A stretch of 60,890 nucleotides of DNA from Verrucomicrobiota bacterium (GCA_016871515.1 VHDE01000019.1:1-60890); one strand, 5' to 3'; positions 8,219-17,878 are shown, counted from the stretch's first letter. The notes: generated by a model from the letters alone, not told the origin. Program-made: numbers and translations.

Positions 8219-8335
8219 TGCCGTCCTAGCGTCCTAGTTTTGCCGACGCGAATCTGATGGAATATTCCTTTCAGCCAAGTGAAGTGATTGGCGGGTCGGC
8301 CCAAAAGGCTGCGCAACCGTGCCAGCAGTAACGCT

Positions 8336-8977
8336 TTAAGATTGCGAAGCAAGGATGGCCATGACTTCGTCGTCGGTGGTCTGGGAAAACGATCGGTAGT
8401 AATGGCCGACTGCTTCGAACCCCGGATCAATCTCCAATGCAATTACCTGGTCGCAAACTCTGGTCAAACGTTGGAAGCCACTTTCCGATGCGACTGGCAC
8501 AGCGAGCAGCACCTTTGCTGCGCCTTGTTGTTTGGCCGATCGGACGGCCGCTTCGGTGGTTGCGCCCGTCGCAAGGCCATCGTCAACTACAAGGACGCGT
8601 TTGCCCGGAATCGTGGCACGCGGACGCGTCGTAAACTTTCTGAGGTAATCGGCCAAGCGAAAGCTCTCTTCTTCAATGACCTCTTCGAGGTCAACCGGCT
8701 TGATGTGCGAACGTTTGAGCGCGTCATCATCTAAGACGACTATCGACGCTTCAGCGAGAGCTCCCACGGCAAACTCTCGAAAGCGAGGGTGCCCAATCTT
8801 GCGGACCACCAATACATCCAATGGGCAGCGAAGGGCCTGCGCGACGCCTTCGGCTACAACGACACCGCCGCGCGGCAAGCCAAGAACCACTTCCGAGTGA
8901 ATTCCAATCGACGTGAGATGGCGGCCCAATGCTTCTCCTGCTTCGTGGCGGGATGCGAATGTCATGTCATAGGCCAC
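8336..8977 (-). CDS. Phosphoribosyltransferase-fold protein
   Basis: The type I PRTase PRPP-binding loop is plain: RVLVVDDGLATGATTEAAVR (residues ~146-165). The front half has VVLGLPRGGVVVAEGVAQAL and LDVLVVRKIGHPRFREFAVG, the signature of the stand-alone PRTases often annotated as erythromycin-esterase-linked or ComF-like and usually of unknown substrate. The protein should be cytosolic. It starts immediately after the stop codon of the spermidine-synthase-like gene, so both are probably one transcript. Length (213 aa) is normal for the group. Substrate base cannot be told from sequence. Confidence 0.8.
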   Translation of the reverse strand: MAYDMTFASRHEAGEALGRHLTSIGIHSEVVLGLPRGGVVVAEGVAQALRCPLDVLVVRKIGHPRFREFAVGALAEASIVVLDDDALKRSHIKPVDLEEVIEEESFRLADYLRKFTTRPRATIPGKRVLVVDDGLATGATTEAAVRSAKQQGAAKVLLAVPVASESGFQRLTRVCDQVIALEIDPGFEAVGHYYRSFSQTTDDEVMAILASQS

Positions 8978-10558
8978 TCAGAGCGATTTCACCCAGAGCG
9001 CCAATCCCCGCCGATATCGCTCGCGGTTTGACGCGTCGTAGAATTCGATAGGATTGTAATCATCGGAAATCTCGGCGCCCTCTTGGGGTAGTGGCGGGTT
9101 GACACCTGCGAAAGCGCCTTTGGTCGATTGGATTAACAAATGGTGAACATGCCGAAAGTCAGGGGGATGCAGGATGTTGAGGTTCTGCCGCTGCGACGCC
9201 ACAAAGAATACGTTGCCACCCCCCTCGCTGTGAATTCGGACACTCTTAAATACTTTCTTGAGGGTCTGGTCGAGCGACGCGGTAAAAAAACATTCGCCCG
9301 GCGAGAAGTCACCAAAGCTGTTAATGACAAGCGTGCCATCAGGCTTGAGAATGCGTTGCATGTCCTCGAACGCCTCGCGGCTCATCAAATGCGACGGTGA
9401 CGAGTCACCCAGAAACGCGTCGAGCACGATGGTATCGTACTGGCTCTTGGCTTGGCGGACAAAGTAACGGCCGTCACCGATCACCAAATTTAGCATGCTC
9501 GCGTCGCAATCAAAGTAGTTAGTCGCCACCTTCACGACGGCCGGGTTGATTTCCACCACATCCACTTTGATTCCGTCGCGCACGAATTGCATCGGCACAA
9601 TCCCAACGCCTAAACCGATGCAGAGGGCTGTCTCTATGCGCGGCGTATAAGCATGTGCCAACCCGTGCAGCATGTAAGTGAAGAGCGCCAGGCTTTTCTT
9701 CTCCGCCGGATCGTACGTGTTTTGAACGAGGTGATCGTTGAGGTAATAGCGCTTGTCTCCTTGTTTCGTTTGCAAGACTTGCAGCAGGCCGAAATTGGAA
9801 TTGGCTCGATACAATTCTTCCCACGAGGCGAACCGACGAACACTTTCTTTGGTTGTGGCGCCGTAGCCAAGCAACCCTCCCAGAGCGATTCCTCCAACGA
9901 CGGCGGCGCTCGCGACAGGATTCCTTTCCCAGCTGAAAAAAAATCCGGCGACCAAGGCCATCAAAGCGCCGGCGGTCAAATACATCGTCCAGGAGTTCGG
10001 CAGGAAGGGAATCAAGACATAGCCAATAAGGACGGTTCCCACGACGCTTCCCAACGTGCTGATCGCGGTGAGGCGTCCGATGTTGCCCCCGACCGTCTCG
10101 ACGGACAGCGTTAGCACCCGAATGAAAAACGGGCCGACCATGGCCAGCAACGCGAGCGGCACAAAAAACAAAAAAAGGGAAGCCAGGAGCGATCCCATCG
10201 CCAGCTTAAATCGGGGGAGACACCAGTAAGCCACAGGTTCCACGAACACGATCGTCAAGGCGAGATAGATGGCGGCCAGAAGAATGCACGCGTAAAGACG
10301 GCTCAAATCGCGGAAACCTCGCGACCGGTCCACAAGAAATCCGCCCGCATAATAGCCGGTTGCCAGCGCCACCAATGTCACGGCGATCTGCGCGGTCCAG
10401 ACGAAATGGGAAGTGCCCACGAAGGGCGCCAGCATTTTCGCTCCCAGAATTTCGATGATCATGATCGCGGCGCCGGTGATCGCAGCGGAAAAATAGAGAT
10501 AACGGCGCAAAGCTGCGGACATCATCGAGTCAGGTGGCTGCGTGATTTTCTTCTTCAC
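8978..10558 (-). CDS. Membrane-fused spermidine-synthase-like protein
   Basis: The N-terminal half (residues ~15-240) has about seven hydrophobic spans, starting SAAITGAAIMIIEILGAKML, as in fused MFS/spermidine-synthase proteins. The C-terminal half is a Rossmann methyltransferase-like domain of the spermidine synthase type: ALCIGLGVGIVP (SAM loop), VDVVEINPAVVKVA, IGDGRYFV, and YDTIVLDAF near the aminopropyl-transfer site. Known members of this fusion class are poorly characterised and not all make polyamines. A polyamine importer (potABCD) lies 16 kb away, not in the same operon. The stop is directly followed by the ATG of the PRTase gene, implying co-expression. Confidence 0.8.
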   Translation of the reverse strand: MKKKITQPPDSMMSAALRRYLYFSAAITGAAIMIIEILGAKMLAPFVGTSHFVWTAQIAVTLVALATGYYAGGFLVDRSRGFRDLSRLYACILLAAIYLALTIVFVEPVAYWCLPRFKLAMGSLLASLFLFFVPLALLAMVGPFFIRVLTLSVETVGGNIGRLTAISTLGSVVGTVLIGYVLIPFLPNSWTMYLTAGALMALVAGFFFSWERNPVASAAVVGGIALGGLLGYGATTKESVRRFASWEELYRANSNFGLLQVLQTKQGDKRYYLNDHLVQNTYDPAEKKSLALFTYMLHGLAHAYTPRIETALCIGLGVGIVPMQFVRDGIKVDVVEINPAVVKVATNYFDCDASMLNLVIGDGRYFVRQAKSQYDTIVLDAFLGDSSPSHLMSREAFEDMQRILKPDGTLVINSFGDFSPGECFFTASLDQTLKKVFKSVRIHSEGGGNVFFVASQRQNLNILHPPDFRHVHHLLIQSTKGAFAGVNPPLPQEGAEISDDYNPIEFYDASNRERYRRGLALWVKSL

Positions 10559-10673
10559 GCGCTGTTTCTACGGGTTAATCGCGATGGGAGCAAGCCGCGG
10601 ATCGTTTGCCCTGCGACGCGGGATTCTTGACACTATGACTTGGTAAGCAATACTTACTCCAGTGATCGCTACG

Positions 10674-10808
10674 ATGCCCAGCCACGTCATTGCCGAGATA
10701 CAAGCAGGTATCTCATTGCTGGCCGAAAGCTCGAAACGGCGCGAGCTCGAAGCTTGGCTACAGCGGCTAATCGAAGCGATGGAAGGCCGAATCAATCCTG
10801 CGGCCTGA
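10674..10808 (+). pseudogene. VapC-type PIN toxin fragment
   Basis: A 44-codon frame reads SHVIAEIQAGISLLAESSKR followed by RELEAWLQRLIEAMEGRINP. This matches the middle of VapC PIN-domain toxins, where an IAEI(R)xGI helix is followed by a ExWLxxLxxxFxGRIxP strand. The frame continues upstream to about 10647 without a start. The N-terminal acidic residues, the downstream catalytic part and any VapB antitoxin are absent, so it is a relic. The remaining bases of the 10559-10888 gap show nothing else. Confidence 0.5.
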
Positions 10809-10888
10809 TTCTGCGGCCGCCGCTAAGCCGGCACGCGCTGCGAAGTGCGGCGCTGTAAGAGCGCTGTTCTTTCTGACCGGACATTGAC

Positions 10889-12646
10889 ATGAACTGTTCG
10901 ATGAAACCCCGATACATATTTACCAGTCTCGACTCACTTTTGGCATCAGGTGTGATTTTGTGTGCGTGCCTGATCGCGTTCGGTCCTGCATCAGCCCAAG
11001 AGCAGCCCTTCATTTACGAATCAAACGTCATGATTCCGATGCGTGACGGGACCAAACTTGCTGCGAACATCTTCCGGCCGAAAGCCGAAGGACGGTTTCC
11101 GGTGATTCTGATGCGTTCGCCCTACGGAAAACCTGACGAAAAGTTTGGTGACGCCAAACGTTATACCTCGGCTGATTTTGTTATGGTTGTGCAGGACTGC
11201 CGCGGTCGCGGGCGTTCAGAGGGAATTTGGGATCCATTTCGTTACGACGTCGAAGATGGTTTTGACACGCAGGAATGGGTTGGCAAACAACCGTGGTCGA
11301 GCGGTGAGATCGGCACGGCGGGCGGCTCCTACGTTGGGTGGACGCAATGGGCATCGGCGGCCAATGCCAGCCGGCATCTCAAGGCTATGGTTCCCGTCGT
11401 GCCATTCGCGCACGTCTTCGATGACATTGCTTATCCTGGGGGCGCATTTCAGCTTGCCTTGTTGATGGGCTGGGGCGCGAGTGTCGGCGGAGTTCAATTG
11501 AGTTCGGACAAACTTCAGGAAGCCTATCGGCATCTCCCATTGCGGACCTTGGGCGATCAGTTCGAGAAAAAAGTTCCTTACATCAACGATTGGGTCCAAC
11601 ACGCGGCCTATGACGATTACTGGAAGAAGCGCGGGATCGATCGTCGCTATCGCGATGTGACCGTTCCAACGCTCAACATCGGCGGTTGGTATGACATTTT
11701 TTCGAAGACGACGATCGAATTGGTGGATCGCGTGCGGGCCGAGTCTCGGGATCGGGCAGTGCGCCGCAATCAATTTGTCGTTTTGGGACCGTGGGCGCAT
11801 GGGGTTGGCGTGAGGAAGGTTGGCGAACTCGATTTCGGAAGCGAAGCGGCGCTCAATGTTGGCGATCTCCAATTTCGCTGGTTTCAATATTGGCTGCAGG
11901 GCAAAGAAACGGGCATCGAAGATTGGCCGGCCTATTATCTGTTCGTCATGGGTGAAAATCGTTGGCGGGGTGAGAATGAATGGCCACTCAAACGCACGCA
12001 ATTTGCGAATTATTTCCTCCACAGCGGCGGCGGCGCGAATTCAATCAAGGGCGACGGAGCATTGAGCGCCACAAAACCTGAGACAGAGAAAGCGGATACG
12101 TTCATTTATGATGCTGCCAATCCGGCGCCAACTCTGGGCGGCAACAATCTCGTGGGCGCCGCGGCCGGCCCGTTTGATCAAACCAAAATTGAAGAGCGCA
12201 ACGACATTCTCGTTTATACGACTTCGCCGCTCGAGGCCGACGTTGAAGTGACGGGGCCAGTCAAAATGATTCTTTATGCAGCCTCGACCGCGCGCGACAC
12301 GGACTTCACTGCGAAACTCATGGACGTGCATCCGGATGGCAAAGCTTACAATCTCTGCGATGGCATTATCCGAGCGCGATACCGTGAAGGCATGGACAAG
12401 CCAAATCTGATCGAGCCTGGCCAAGTTCAGCGGTATGAAATCGATCTTTGGGTGACGAGCAACTTATTCAAACGCGGCCATCGCATCCGCGCTGAGGTTT
12501 CAAGCAGCAACTTTCCGCGCTTCGATCGGAATCCGAATAGCGGCAAACCATTCGGCACGGACACGGAACTGCTCAAGGCCACGCAGACGATTTATCATGA
12601 TGCGGAGCGCCCCTCGCGCTTGGTGCTGCCGGTGATACCGCGATAA
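10889..12646 (+). CDS. Secreted CocE/NonD-family hydrolase
   Basis: A signal peptide (hydrophobic SGVILCACLIAFGPASA, residues ~20-36) precedes an alpha/beta hydrolase of the X-Pro dipeptidyl-peptidase/CocE class. It opens with VMIPMRDGTKLAANIFRP and CRGRGRSEG. The nucleophile elbow is GGS147YVG; the acid and base are probably the Asp in GGWYDIF and the His in GPWAHG. The C-terminal third is the jelly-roll domain of the family (from ~EADVEVTGPVKMILYA to the end). Members cleave acyl or peptide bonds of varied substrates, including cocaine esterase and glutaryl-7-ACA acylase; the substrate here is unknown. Length 585 aa is typical. The 34-base gap to the NYN gene allows co-transcription. Confidence 0.88.
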   Translation: MNCSMKPRYIFTSLDSLLASGVILCACLIAFGPASAQEQPFIYESNVMIPMRDGTKLAANIFRPKAEGRFPVILMRSPYGKPDEKFGDAKRYTSADFVMVVQDCRGRGRSEGIWDPFRYDVEDGFDTQEWVGKQPWSSGEIGTAGGSYVGWTQWASAANASRHLKAMVPVVPFAHVFDDIAYPGGAFQLALLMGWGASVGGVQLSSDKLQEAYRHLPLRTLGDQFEKKVPYINDWVQHAAYDDYWKKRGIDRRYRDVTVPTLNIGGWYDIFSKTTIELVDRVRAESRDRAVRRNQFVVLGPWAHGVGVRKVGELDFGSEAALNVGDLQFRWFQYWLQGKETGIEDWPAYYLFVMGENRWRGENEWPLKRTQFANYFLHSGGGANSIKGDGALSATKPETEKADTFIYDAANPAPTLGGNNLVGAAAGPFDQTKIEERNDILVYTTSPLEADVEVTGPVKMILYAASTARDTDFTAKLMDVHPDGKAYNLCDGIIRARYREGMDKPNLIEPGQVQRYEIDLWVTSNLFKRGHRIRAEVSSSNFPRFDRNPNSGKPFGTDTELLKATQTIYHDAERPSRLVLPVIPR

Positions 12647-12680
12647 CCTAAGCGCAATAACTCGAAACGCACAACAATCG

Positions 12681-13487
12681 ATGAATGCTCACGACGAATC
12701 CGACGCGACGATGGCGGTATTTCTCGACTTGGAGAACATAGCGCGCGGCGCGCAAGACGCCCAGTACCCGCGCTTCGATATCGAGAAGGTGCTCGAACGT
12801 CTTCTCCTGAAAGGGCACATCGTCGTCAAGAAAGCTTACTGTGATTTCGATCGCTTCAAAGAGTTCAAACGCGATTTGCATGGAGCCGCGTTCGAGCTGA
12901 TCGAGATTCCTCATCTCCGCCAGTCCGGCAAGAATTCAGCAGACATTCGGATGGTAGTCGATGCGCTGGATCTCTGTTACACCAAGAGTCATGTCGATAC
13001 GTTTGCCATCATCAGCGGGGACTCTGATTTTTCACCTTTGGTGAGCAAGTTGCGCGAGAACGCGAAAACGGTAATCGGCGTTGGCGTCAAGAATTCGACG
13101 GCCGACATCTTCATCAGCAATTGCGACGAGTTTATTTACTACGACGATCTCGTGCGCGAGGCGCCGACCAAGGCCCGGCAACGGAGCAAAGTGGCCGCGG
13201 CGGTCGTGAAAGCTCAGGCGCAGCCAGCGAAAGGGCCCGACCCGTCCGAAGCGGTGGATGTGGTCGTGAAAACGCTCGATGCGATTGCGGCGGAGCGCAA
13301 CAAAGACGAACGCATCTGGGGTTCGATGATCAAAGAAACCATCAAGCGCCGCAACCCTGGTTTCAACGAACGCTATTATGGATTCCGTTCTTTCAATGAT
13401 CTGCTGCGAGAGGTGGAAAAGCGCGGCCTGTTGAAATTAAAAGCCGATGAGAAATCCGGCGGCTACATCGTCAGCAGCGTTGATTAA
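12681..13487 (+). CDS. NYN-domain (LabA/DUF88-like) protein with OST-HTH-like tail
   Basis: The N-terminal ~150 residues are a NYN/PIN-like nuclease domain. Its acidic residues occur in the expected places: AVFLDLENIA, NSADIRMVVDAL and IISGDSDFSPLV, then GVGVKNSTADIF. The C-terminal ~70 residues (SMIKETIKRRNPGFNERYYG then FNDLLREVEKRGLL) look like an OST-HTH/LOTUS winged helix that binds RNA. An Ala/Lys-rich linker joins the two. Family members are thought to process or bind RNA, but few have been tested. Start is ATG 12681; a second ATG at 12711 is possible. Confidence 0.85.
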   Translation: MNAHDESDATMAVFLDLENIARGAQDAQYPRFDIEKVLERLLLKGHIVVKKAYCDFDRFKEFKRDLHGAAFELIEIPHLRQSGKNSADIRMVVDALDLCYTKSHVDTFAIISGDSDFSPLVSKLRENAKTVIGVGVKNSTADIFISNCDEFIYYDDLVREAPTKARQRSKVAAAVVKAQAQPAKGPDPSEAVDVVVKTLDAIAAERNKDERIWGSMIKETIKRRNPGFNERYYGFRSFNDLLREVEKRGLLKLKADEKSGGYIVSSVD

Positions 13488-13495
13488 CCGACCCG

Positions 13496-13567
13496 GCAGG
13501 ACAGGGCGTCCCGCCTGTCCTGCTTTTGGTGTGCGCAGATGCTGGACAGGCGGGATGCCTATCCTAC
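13496..13567. repeat. Palindromic repeat, family A copy
   Basis: The arms GGCAGGACAGGGCGTCCCGC and GGACAGGCGGGATGCCTATCC form an imperfect inverted repeat in the gap between the convergent NYN and nadE genes. In this position it could serve as a bidirectional transcript end, though there is no U-run. Confidence 0.8.
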
Positions 13568-13630
13568 GACCTGTTCATGGGGAGCCTTCACGTTCTTTCT
13601 AAGGCGCATTGCGACGATGAACCAACAAGT

Positions 13631-13696
13631 GGTAGGGCGGCGTTGCTGCGCCGCCGCAATGACGGTTCGCAGGCTGCGGAGCACCGCAGCCCTACC
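13631..13696. repeat. Palindromic repeat, family H (GGTAGGGCGGCG type)
   Basis: GGTAGGG...CCCTACC closes two inner hairpins, GGCGGCGTTGCTGCGCCGCC and GGCTGCGGAGCACCGCAGCC, giving a three-way junction. A close relative sits inside tolB at 41849-41914. Architecture is the same as that of the 1462-1560 element. Confidence 0.8.
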
Positions 13697-13737
13697 TCGC
13701 GGTTCATGGAAAGCCTTCAAAGACTTGCCGTCGCGCC

Positions 13738-15801
13738 TTAAGCATTGCCAGGGACATTTTCCCGCAGCTCCTTGAGCCAGACAACCGCCTCGGAATCGCT
13801 CGGCGCCCGCCAGTCGCCGCGGGGCGAAAGCGAGCCGCCTGATCCGACTTTCGGACCGTTGGGAATGGCCGAACGTTTGAATTGGCTGGTTTTGAAAAAG
13901 CGCTGCACAAAAACTTCGAGCCATTTCTTGATCGTGGCCAAGTCATATTGATTGTGCTTTTCGGAAGGCAATAAGTCTGGCCAAACGCCTTTGTTCTTAT
14001 CGCTCCACGCATGATGGCTGAGAAAAGCGACCTTGCTCGGACGAAAACCAAATCGCGTGATGTAATAGAGATTGAAGTCCTGGAGTTCGTATGGGCCGAC
14101 TTTATCGGCCGTGCTCTGCGCCGGCTTGCTCGATGCGCCGTCAGCATGTGGAACCAGCTCCGGTGAAATCTCCGTGTCGAGAATCGAAAGCAGCACTTCA
14201 TTGGCCTTCGAGTCGAATTGCTTTGATAACACCACCCAGCGGATCAAATGTTGAATGAGCGTTTTCGGCACCGACACGTTGACGTTGTAATGCGACATGT
14301 GATCGCCGACGCCGTAAGTCATCCAGCCGAGCGCCAGCTCGCTCAGGTCGCCCGTGCCTAGGACGAGCGCGTTGCGCATGTTGGCGAGCCTAAATAAATG
14401 CGACGTGCGTTCGCCGGCTTGGACGTTTTCGAACGTGATGTCGTAGACCGGTTCACCTTTGCCAAATGGATGGCCGATGTCGCGGAACATTTGATGACAA
14501 GCGGGCTTGATATCAATTTCATCCGCCGTAACGCCAAGTGCGAGCATGAGGCGGCGCGCATTTCCGAGCGTTAGTTCGCTCGTGGCGAATCCTGGCATCG
14601 TGCAGGCAAGAACGTTCCGGCGCGGGAGTTTCATCCGGTCCATGGTTTTGGCCGCGACGATCAGCGCTTGCGTGGAGTCGAGTCCGCCCGAGACGCCAAT
14701 GACGACCTTATTCAACTCAGCGCTGGAAAGACGCTTCAACAAGCTGTGGACTTGGATGTTGTAAGCTTCGAAGCAGCGTTCGTCCCGCTTTTGCGGATCA
14801 CTCGGCACGTACGGAAATCGTGCGATTTCACGCCGCAAGCGAACTTCGGCGTCCGGGACCTGAAACTCGAATGGCACAAGACGCGCGCTCTGAACCCGCT
14901 CACGACAGTCGTGCGCGCAATCGCTGAAGCTCGTCAAACGCATACGTTCTTGCAGGAGGCGTTCCACATCGATGTCGGCCATGATCACTTGTTCGGTGTC
15001 TGCGAAGCGCTCTGCTTCCGCCAGCAATTCTCCGTTTTCATAGATCAAGGCTTGGCCATCCCACGCTAGGTCAGTGGTCGATTCCCCGGGCCCGGCCGCG
15101 GAATAAAGATACGCCGCGACGCATTTTCCGGATTGGGAGGCGCAGAGGTTGCGGCGATATTCGGCTTTGCCAATGGTGATGTTGCTCGCGGAGAGGTTGG
15201 CGAGAATGGTCGCGCCCGCAAGCGCCGCGTAGCTGCTGGGTGGAATTGGCGTCCAGACATCTTCACAGATTTCCACATGCAGCCGGAAGCCTTCGATATT
15301 GCTCGCGTCGAACACGAGGTCATTGCCCAGTGGCACGCGTTCGCCGAATAGCTCGAAGTCGGAATTGAGCGCCTGCCGGCCTGGAGTGAATTGCCGCCGT
15401 TCGTAAAACTCGCGGTAATTCGGCAAATAGGTCTTTGGCGCAACCCCCAGGACACGCCCGCGATAAATAACAATACCGCAATTAAGAAGCTTGGCCTCGA
15501 TTCGCAATGGCGCGCCCACAACGATGATTGAAGATAAAGCCCGGCTTTCTTGCACGAGCTTGGCCAGAGCGTCTTTCGCCGCGCTCAGCAACGCGTCCTG
15601 GTGAAAAAGGTCCTCATTCGAATAAGCCGAAAGGCCGAGTTCCGGAAAGAGAGTAACCGCAGCATGGTTCGCTGAGGCGCGGCGGGCCAATTCAATCGTT
15701 CTTGCCAGATTGAACTCTGGGTCAGCGACGCGCAGAGCCGGAACAGCGACCGCCGCTCGGATAAATCCGTGCGAATAGATCGATGAGAAATGAGTTTGCA
15801 T
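13738..15801 (-). CDS. nadE: Glutamine-dependent NAD+ synthetase
   Basis: Last step of NAD synthesis: nicotinate adenine dinucleotide to NAD+ with ammonia from glutamine. The N-terminal nitrilase-type glutaminase has the catalytic Glu in [11 protein letters not shown] and the Cys in VEICEDVW (residue ~180). The C-terminal ATP-pyrophosphatase domain carries [14 protein letters not shown] (P-loop, ~367), and [17 protein letters not shown]. The length (687 aa) fits the two-domain bacterial form. The gene is monocistronic here: convergent with the NYN gene and followed upstream by a 0.5-kb gap. Confidence 0.95.
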   Translation of the reverse strand: MQTHFSSIYSHGFIRAAVAVPALRVADPEFNLARTIELARRASANHAAVTLFPELGLSAYSNEDLFHQDALLSAAKDALAKLVQESRALSSIIVVGAPLRIEAKLLNCGIVIYRGRVLGVAPKTYLPNYREFYERRQFTPGRQALNSDFELFGERVPLGNDLVFDASNIEGFRLHVEICEDVWTPIPPSSYAALAGATILANLSASNITIGKAEYRRNLCASQSGKCVAAYLYSAAGPGESTTDLAWDGQALIYENGELLAEAERFADTEQVIMADIDVERLLQERMRLTSFSDCAHDCRERVQSARLVPFEFQVPDAEVRLRREIARFPYVPSDPQKRDERCFEAYNIQVHSLLKRLSSAELNKVVIGVSGGLDSTQALIVAAKTMDRMKLPRRNVLACTMPGFATSELTLGNARRLMLALGVTADEIDIKPACHQMFRDIGHPFGKGEPVYDITFENVQAGERTSHLFRLANMRNALVLGTGDLSELALGWMTYGVGDHMSHYNVNVSVPKTLIQHLIRWVVLSKQFDSKANEVLLSILDTEISPELVPHADGASSKPAQSTADKVGPYELQDFNLYYITRFGFRPSKVAFLSHHAWSDKNKGVWPDLLPSEKHNQYDLATIKKWLEVFVQRFFKTSQFKRSAIPNGPKVGSGGSLSPRGDWRAPSDSEAVVWLKELRENVPGNA

Positions 15802-16307
15802 AGCATCGGCTCAACTGTTCTACGATACGGCGGTTGCTATTCAATCAGTGATTGGGCTTCGGTTCAACCGTTCGCTTGAGCCCTGAAACTGTCACCGATG
15901 ACAGGACCGTGCGGTGCGCTCATGCTTTTCAGTAATTCAAGGTCGCTCTGCGCGAATAGTTGTCCTGCAGGGACAGCTGACAATTAGCCCGGCGTTTCAA
16001 CGACGGGAACTGATTGGCCAGATGTTTCCAGTCCCGAGGGACGATTTAATCGTCTGGATCTCCCAACGACGTTCAGCCGTCCCTTTCGGGGTTCACATGC
16101 TCTCTCTCACTCTCCCGGCCTTGAAACGGCCTTGAAACGCCGGGCTATTCTCACTCAGTCCCGTACGGGACGCGATTGCCGCAAACATCCGCAATAGCTT
16201 GAAGTGATGTGATTGGCCGGCTTGCGCAAAGCTTCCGCGTAGGTTCGTTTTCCCTGGACCACATCCGTCACGAATTCGCTGGGGACCGGACGAGTCCAAC
16301 TGAGTTA
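15802..16307. other. Gene-free stretch with a 16-bp inverted repeat
   Basis: No credible gene. TAGCCCGGCGTTTCAA at 15985-16000 is perfectly answered by TTGAAACGCCGGGCTA at 16132-16147, and between them lie CAGTCCCGAGGGACG and similar short palindromes. The whole reads as decayed or composite intergenic repeat material. Confidence 0.6.
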
Positions 16308-16330
16308 GACAGGCGGGACGCCTGTCCTAC
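16308..16330. repeat. Minimal family A palindrome
   Basis: GACAGGCGGGACGCCTGTC is a perfect 8-bp stem with a 3-nt loop, followed by CTAC. It abuts the end of ispE and may act as its 3' hairpin. Confidence 0.75.
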
Positions 16331-17205
16331 TAGAGTGGCACAACGGCGAGCCAGTGTGTTTCGCCGAATTTCCGTTTAAACATTTCGGCCAGGGCTCTGG
16401 CGCCAGCGTCGTCGCGCGTGATGGCAAAGGTTGTCGAACCACTTCCGGACATCAACGTTGCTGTGGCGCCGTTGCTCCTCAAGAATTCCTGGAACATCAC
16501 CAGCAACGGATATTTCTTGAGCGCTGGCGCCTCGAGTGAGTTGTAAAAGCTTTTCGATGCAACGGAGAGATCTTCTTCTTGCAGCAGAGCAATCAGTTTC
16601 TGTCCGCGTCCAGGTTCACCATTGAGCGCTTCCGGGAATCGCGCCAGCTGCCCGTAAGCCCACGCCGTCGAAATCCCGAAGCCAGGATAAATCAGCAAAA
16701 TGAAGGCGCCGTGCAAAGCAGGAAGAGCATCCAATGGAACGATGCGTTCACCGCGGCCCGTCGCGAGCGCCGCACAGGGCTGAAGGAAGAATGGGACATC
16801 GGAACCAAGGGAAGCCGCGGCACTCGTCAATCGGTCGGCAGCGAGTGGAAAGCCGAACAATTCGTTTAAGCCGAGCAACGTGTTTGCTGCATTGCTGCTG
16901 CCGCCGCCCAGGCCGGCTGCGAGCGGGACGCGCTTCTGCAAGTGAATTCGAACTCCGCCACGAAGGCTCGCAGCCTGAAAAAAAGCAGTCGCGGCTCGGT
17001 GCACGAGATTCGTGGAATCGATGGGGAGCGTCGGGTTGTCACAGGTCAATTCGACGCCTTCGCGGTCCAGCCGTGAGAATTGCAAATGGTCGCACACTCG
17101 GACGGGCTGCATCAGCGTCTCAAGCTCGTGAAAGCCATCCGAACGTTTTCCGAGGATGTTCAGCAGCAGGTTGACCTTGCAGGGAGATGATCGTTCCACT
17201 GTCAT
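16330..17205 (-). CDS. ispE: 4-diphosphocytidyl-2-C-methyl-D-erythritol kinase
   Basis: GHMP kinase of the non-mevalonate isoprenoid pathway; it phosphorylates the 2-hydroxyl of CDP-methylerythritol. Visible motifs are SPCKVNLLLNILGKRSDGFH at the N-terminus (substrate loop, Lys and His), VPLAAGLGGGSSNAANTLLG (GHMP ATP-binding loop, ~residues 92-111) and LMSGSGSTTFAI (C-terminal GHMP motif). Length 291 aa is usual. The start ATG lies just below a copy of another repeat family; no partner gene is adjacent. Confidence 0.95.
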   Translation of the reverse strand: MTVERSSPCKVNLLLNILGKRSDGFHELETLMQPVRVCDHLQFSRLDREGVELTCDNPTLPIDSTNLVHRAATAFFQAASLRGGVRIHLQKRVPLAAGLGGGSSNAANTLLGLNELFGFPLAADRLTSAAASLGSDVPFFLQPCAALATGRGERIVPLDALPALHGAFILLIYPGFGISTAWAYGQLARFPEALNGEPGRGQKLIALLQEEDLSVASKSFYNSLEAPALKKYPLLVMFQEFLRSNGATATLMSGSGSTTFAITRDDAGARALAEMFKRKFGETHWLAVVPL

Positions 17206-17230
17206 GAAGACTGAATCCGGCGGTTCGGAA

Positions 17231-17355
17231 CCAACGGACCGCAGATGGACACGAATTGACGCGAATCTTGAACTGAATCGAGCTTCATCCCCCGAGTCAA
17301 CGGATCAAAACCCGAAGCTCTGCGGGATCCGTGTTTATTAGTGTTCATTAGTGGT
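17231..17355. repeat. Repeat of the CGCAGATGGACACGAAT type
   Basis: Starts CCAACGGACCGCAGATGGAC and ends with GGGATCCGTGTTTATTAGTG and TTCATTAGTGGTTAC, i.e. an imperfect inverted pair of the kind found scattered between genes in many Verrucomicrobiota (recalled). Only one copy is in this window. Confidence 0.6.
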
Positions 17356-17395
17356 TACACCGCCCGTTCAGGTTGAACGCACTTTCGGCGGAAAC

Positions 17396-17430
17396 AAAAA
17401 AGCGCCAACACAGCCGTCCGTGTTGGCGCC
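17396..17430 (-). terminator. Rho-independent terminator
   Basis: On the minus strand GGCGCCAACACGGACGGCTG continues TGTTGGCGC and then six T. The 10-bp GC-rich stem plus T-run lies about 17 bases past the stop of the TIGR04073 gene, which it should terminate. It is the clearest intrinsic terminator in the window. Confidence 0.85.
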
Positions 17431-17446
17431 AAGGGAAGCCAGCAAT

Positions 17447-17878
17447 TTAGTAGTCGAAAATGCGAAACCGGCTGCCGGGAATCATGGGCGCAATGTCGCC
17501 GCCGCTGAAACCCAACGCAGAATCAGGACCAAAGACCGGATCGGCGATTCGATTTGGACGATAGCTATCGGGATGAACATTCGCTTCCGGATAGAAGACC
17601 GGATCGTAACTCGGGAAGGGGAAGGTGACAATTTCGTAGGCGCCCACCGCGGTGCGCGCCAGGCTGCGGTTAAAACCGCGGATCAAACCCCTCGTAAAGG
17701 GACCATCGGGTTGATCCCAAAGCCAAGTCTGTTCCATCGAGCGGCGGACTTCCCCCATGCGGGCAAATTCAGAGACGTTGCGCATGCCGCGACCAAGCTT
17801 GCGTTCTGGCCCCGCGCATCCGGAAGTCAAAATAACCATAGCTGCAACGGCTGCTACCGAAGAAAGAGTGATACGCAT
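17447..17878 (-). CDS. Exosortase-associated lipoprotein, TIGR04073-like
   Basis: Start ATG 17878 gives MRITLSSVAAVAAMVILTSG followed by the lipobox Cys, so the 143-aa protein is probably a lipoprotein. The mature part has KLGRGMRNVSEFARMGEVRR, GLIRGFNRSLARTAVGAYEI and VTFPFPSYDPVFYPE. The combination of KLGRG...N and GxYExVTFPFP is what I know from the TIGR04073 family seen in species with exosortase/PEP-CTERM systems; its job is unknown. The longer frame upstream is a translated palindrome and was not used. A strong terminator follows. Confidence 0.75.
   Translation of the reverse strand: MRITLSSVAAVAAMVILTSGCAGPERKLGRGMRNVSEFARMGEVRRSMEQTWLWDQPDGPFTRGLIRGFNRSLARTAVGAYEIVTFPFPSYDPVFYPEANVHPDSYRPNRIADPVFGPDSALGFSGGDIAPMIPGSRFRIFDY

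Noticed and set aside
8978..10558. Polyamine operon linking the spermidine-synthase-like gene with potABCD
   Set aside because: They are 16 kb apart with many unrelated genes between and are on opposite strands.
10568..10795. Minus-strand 75-codon frame as a gene
   Set aside because: Low-complexity Ser/Arg-rich text, antisense to the VapC relic; no family signature.
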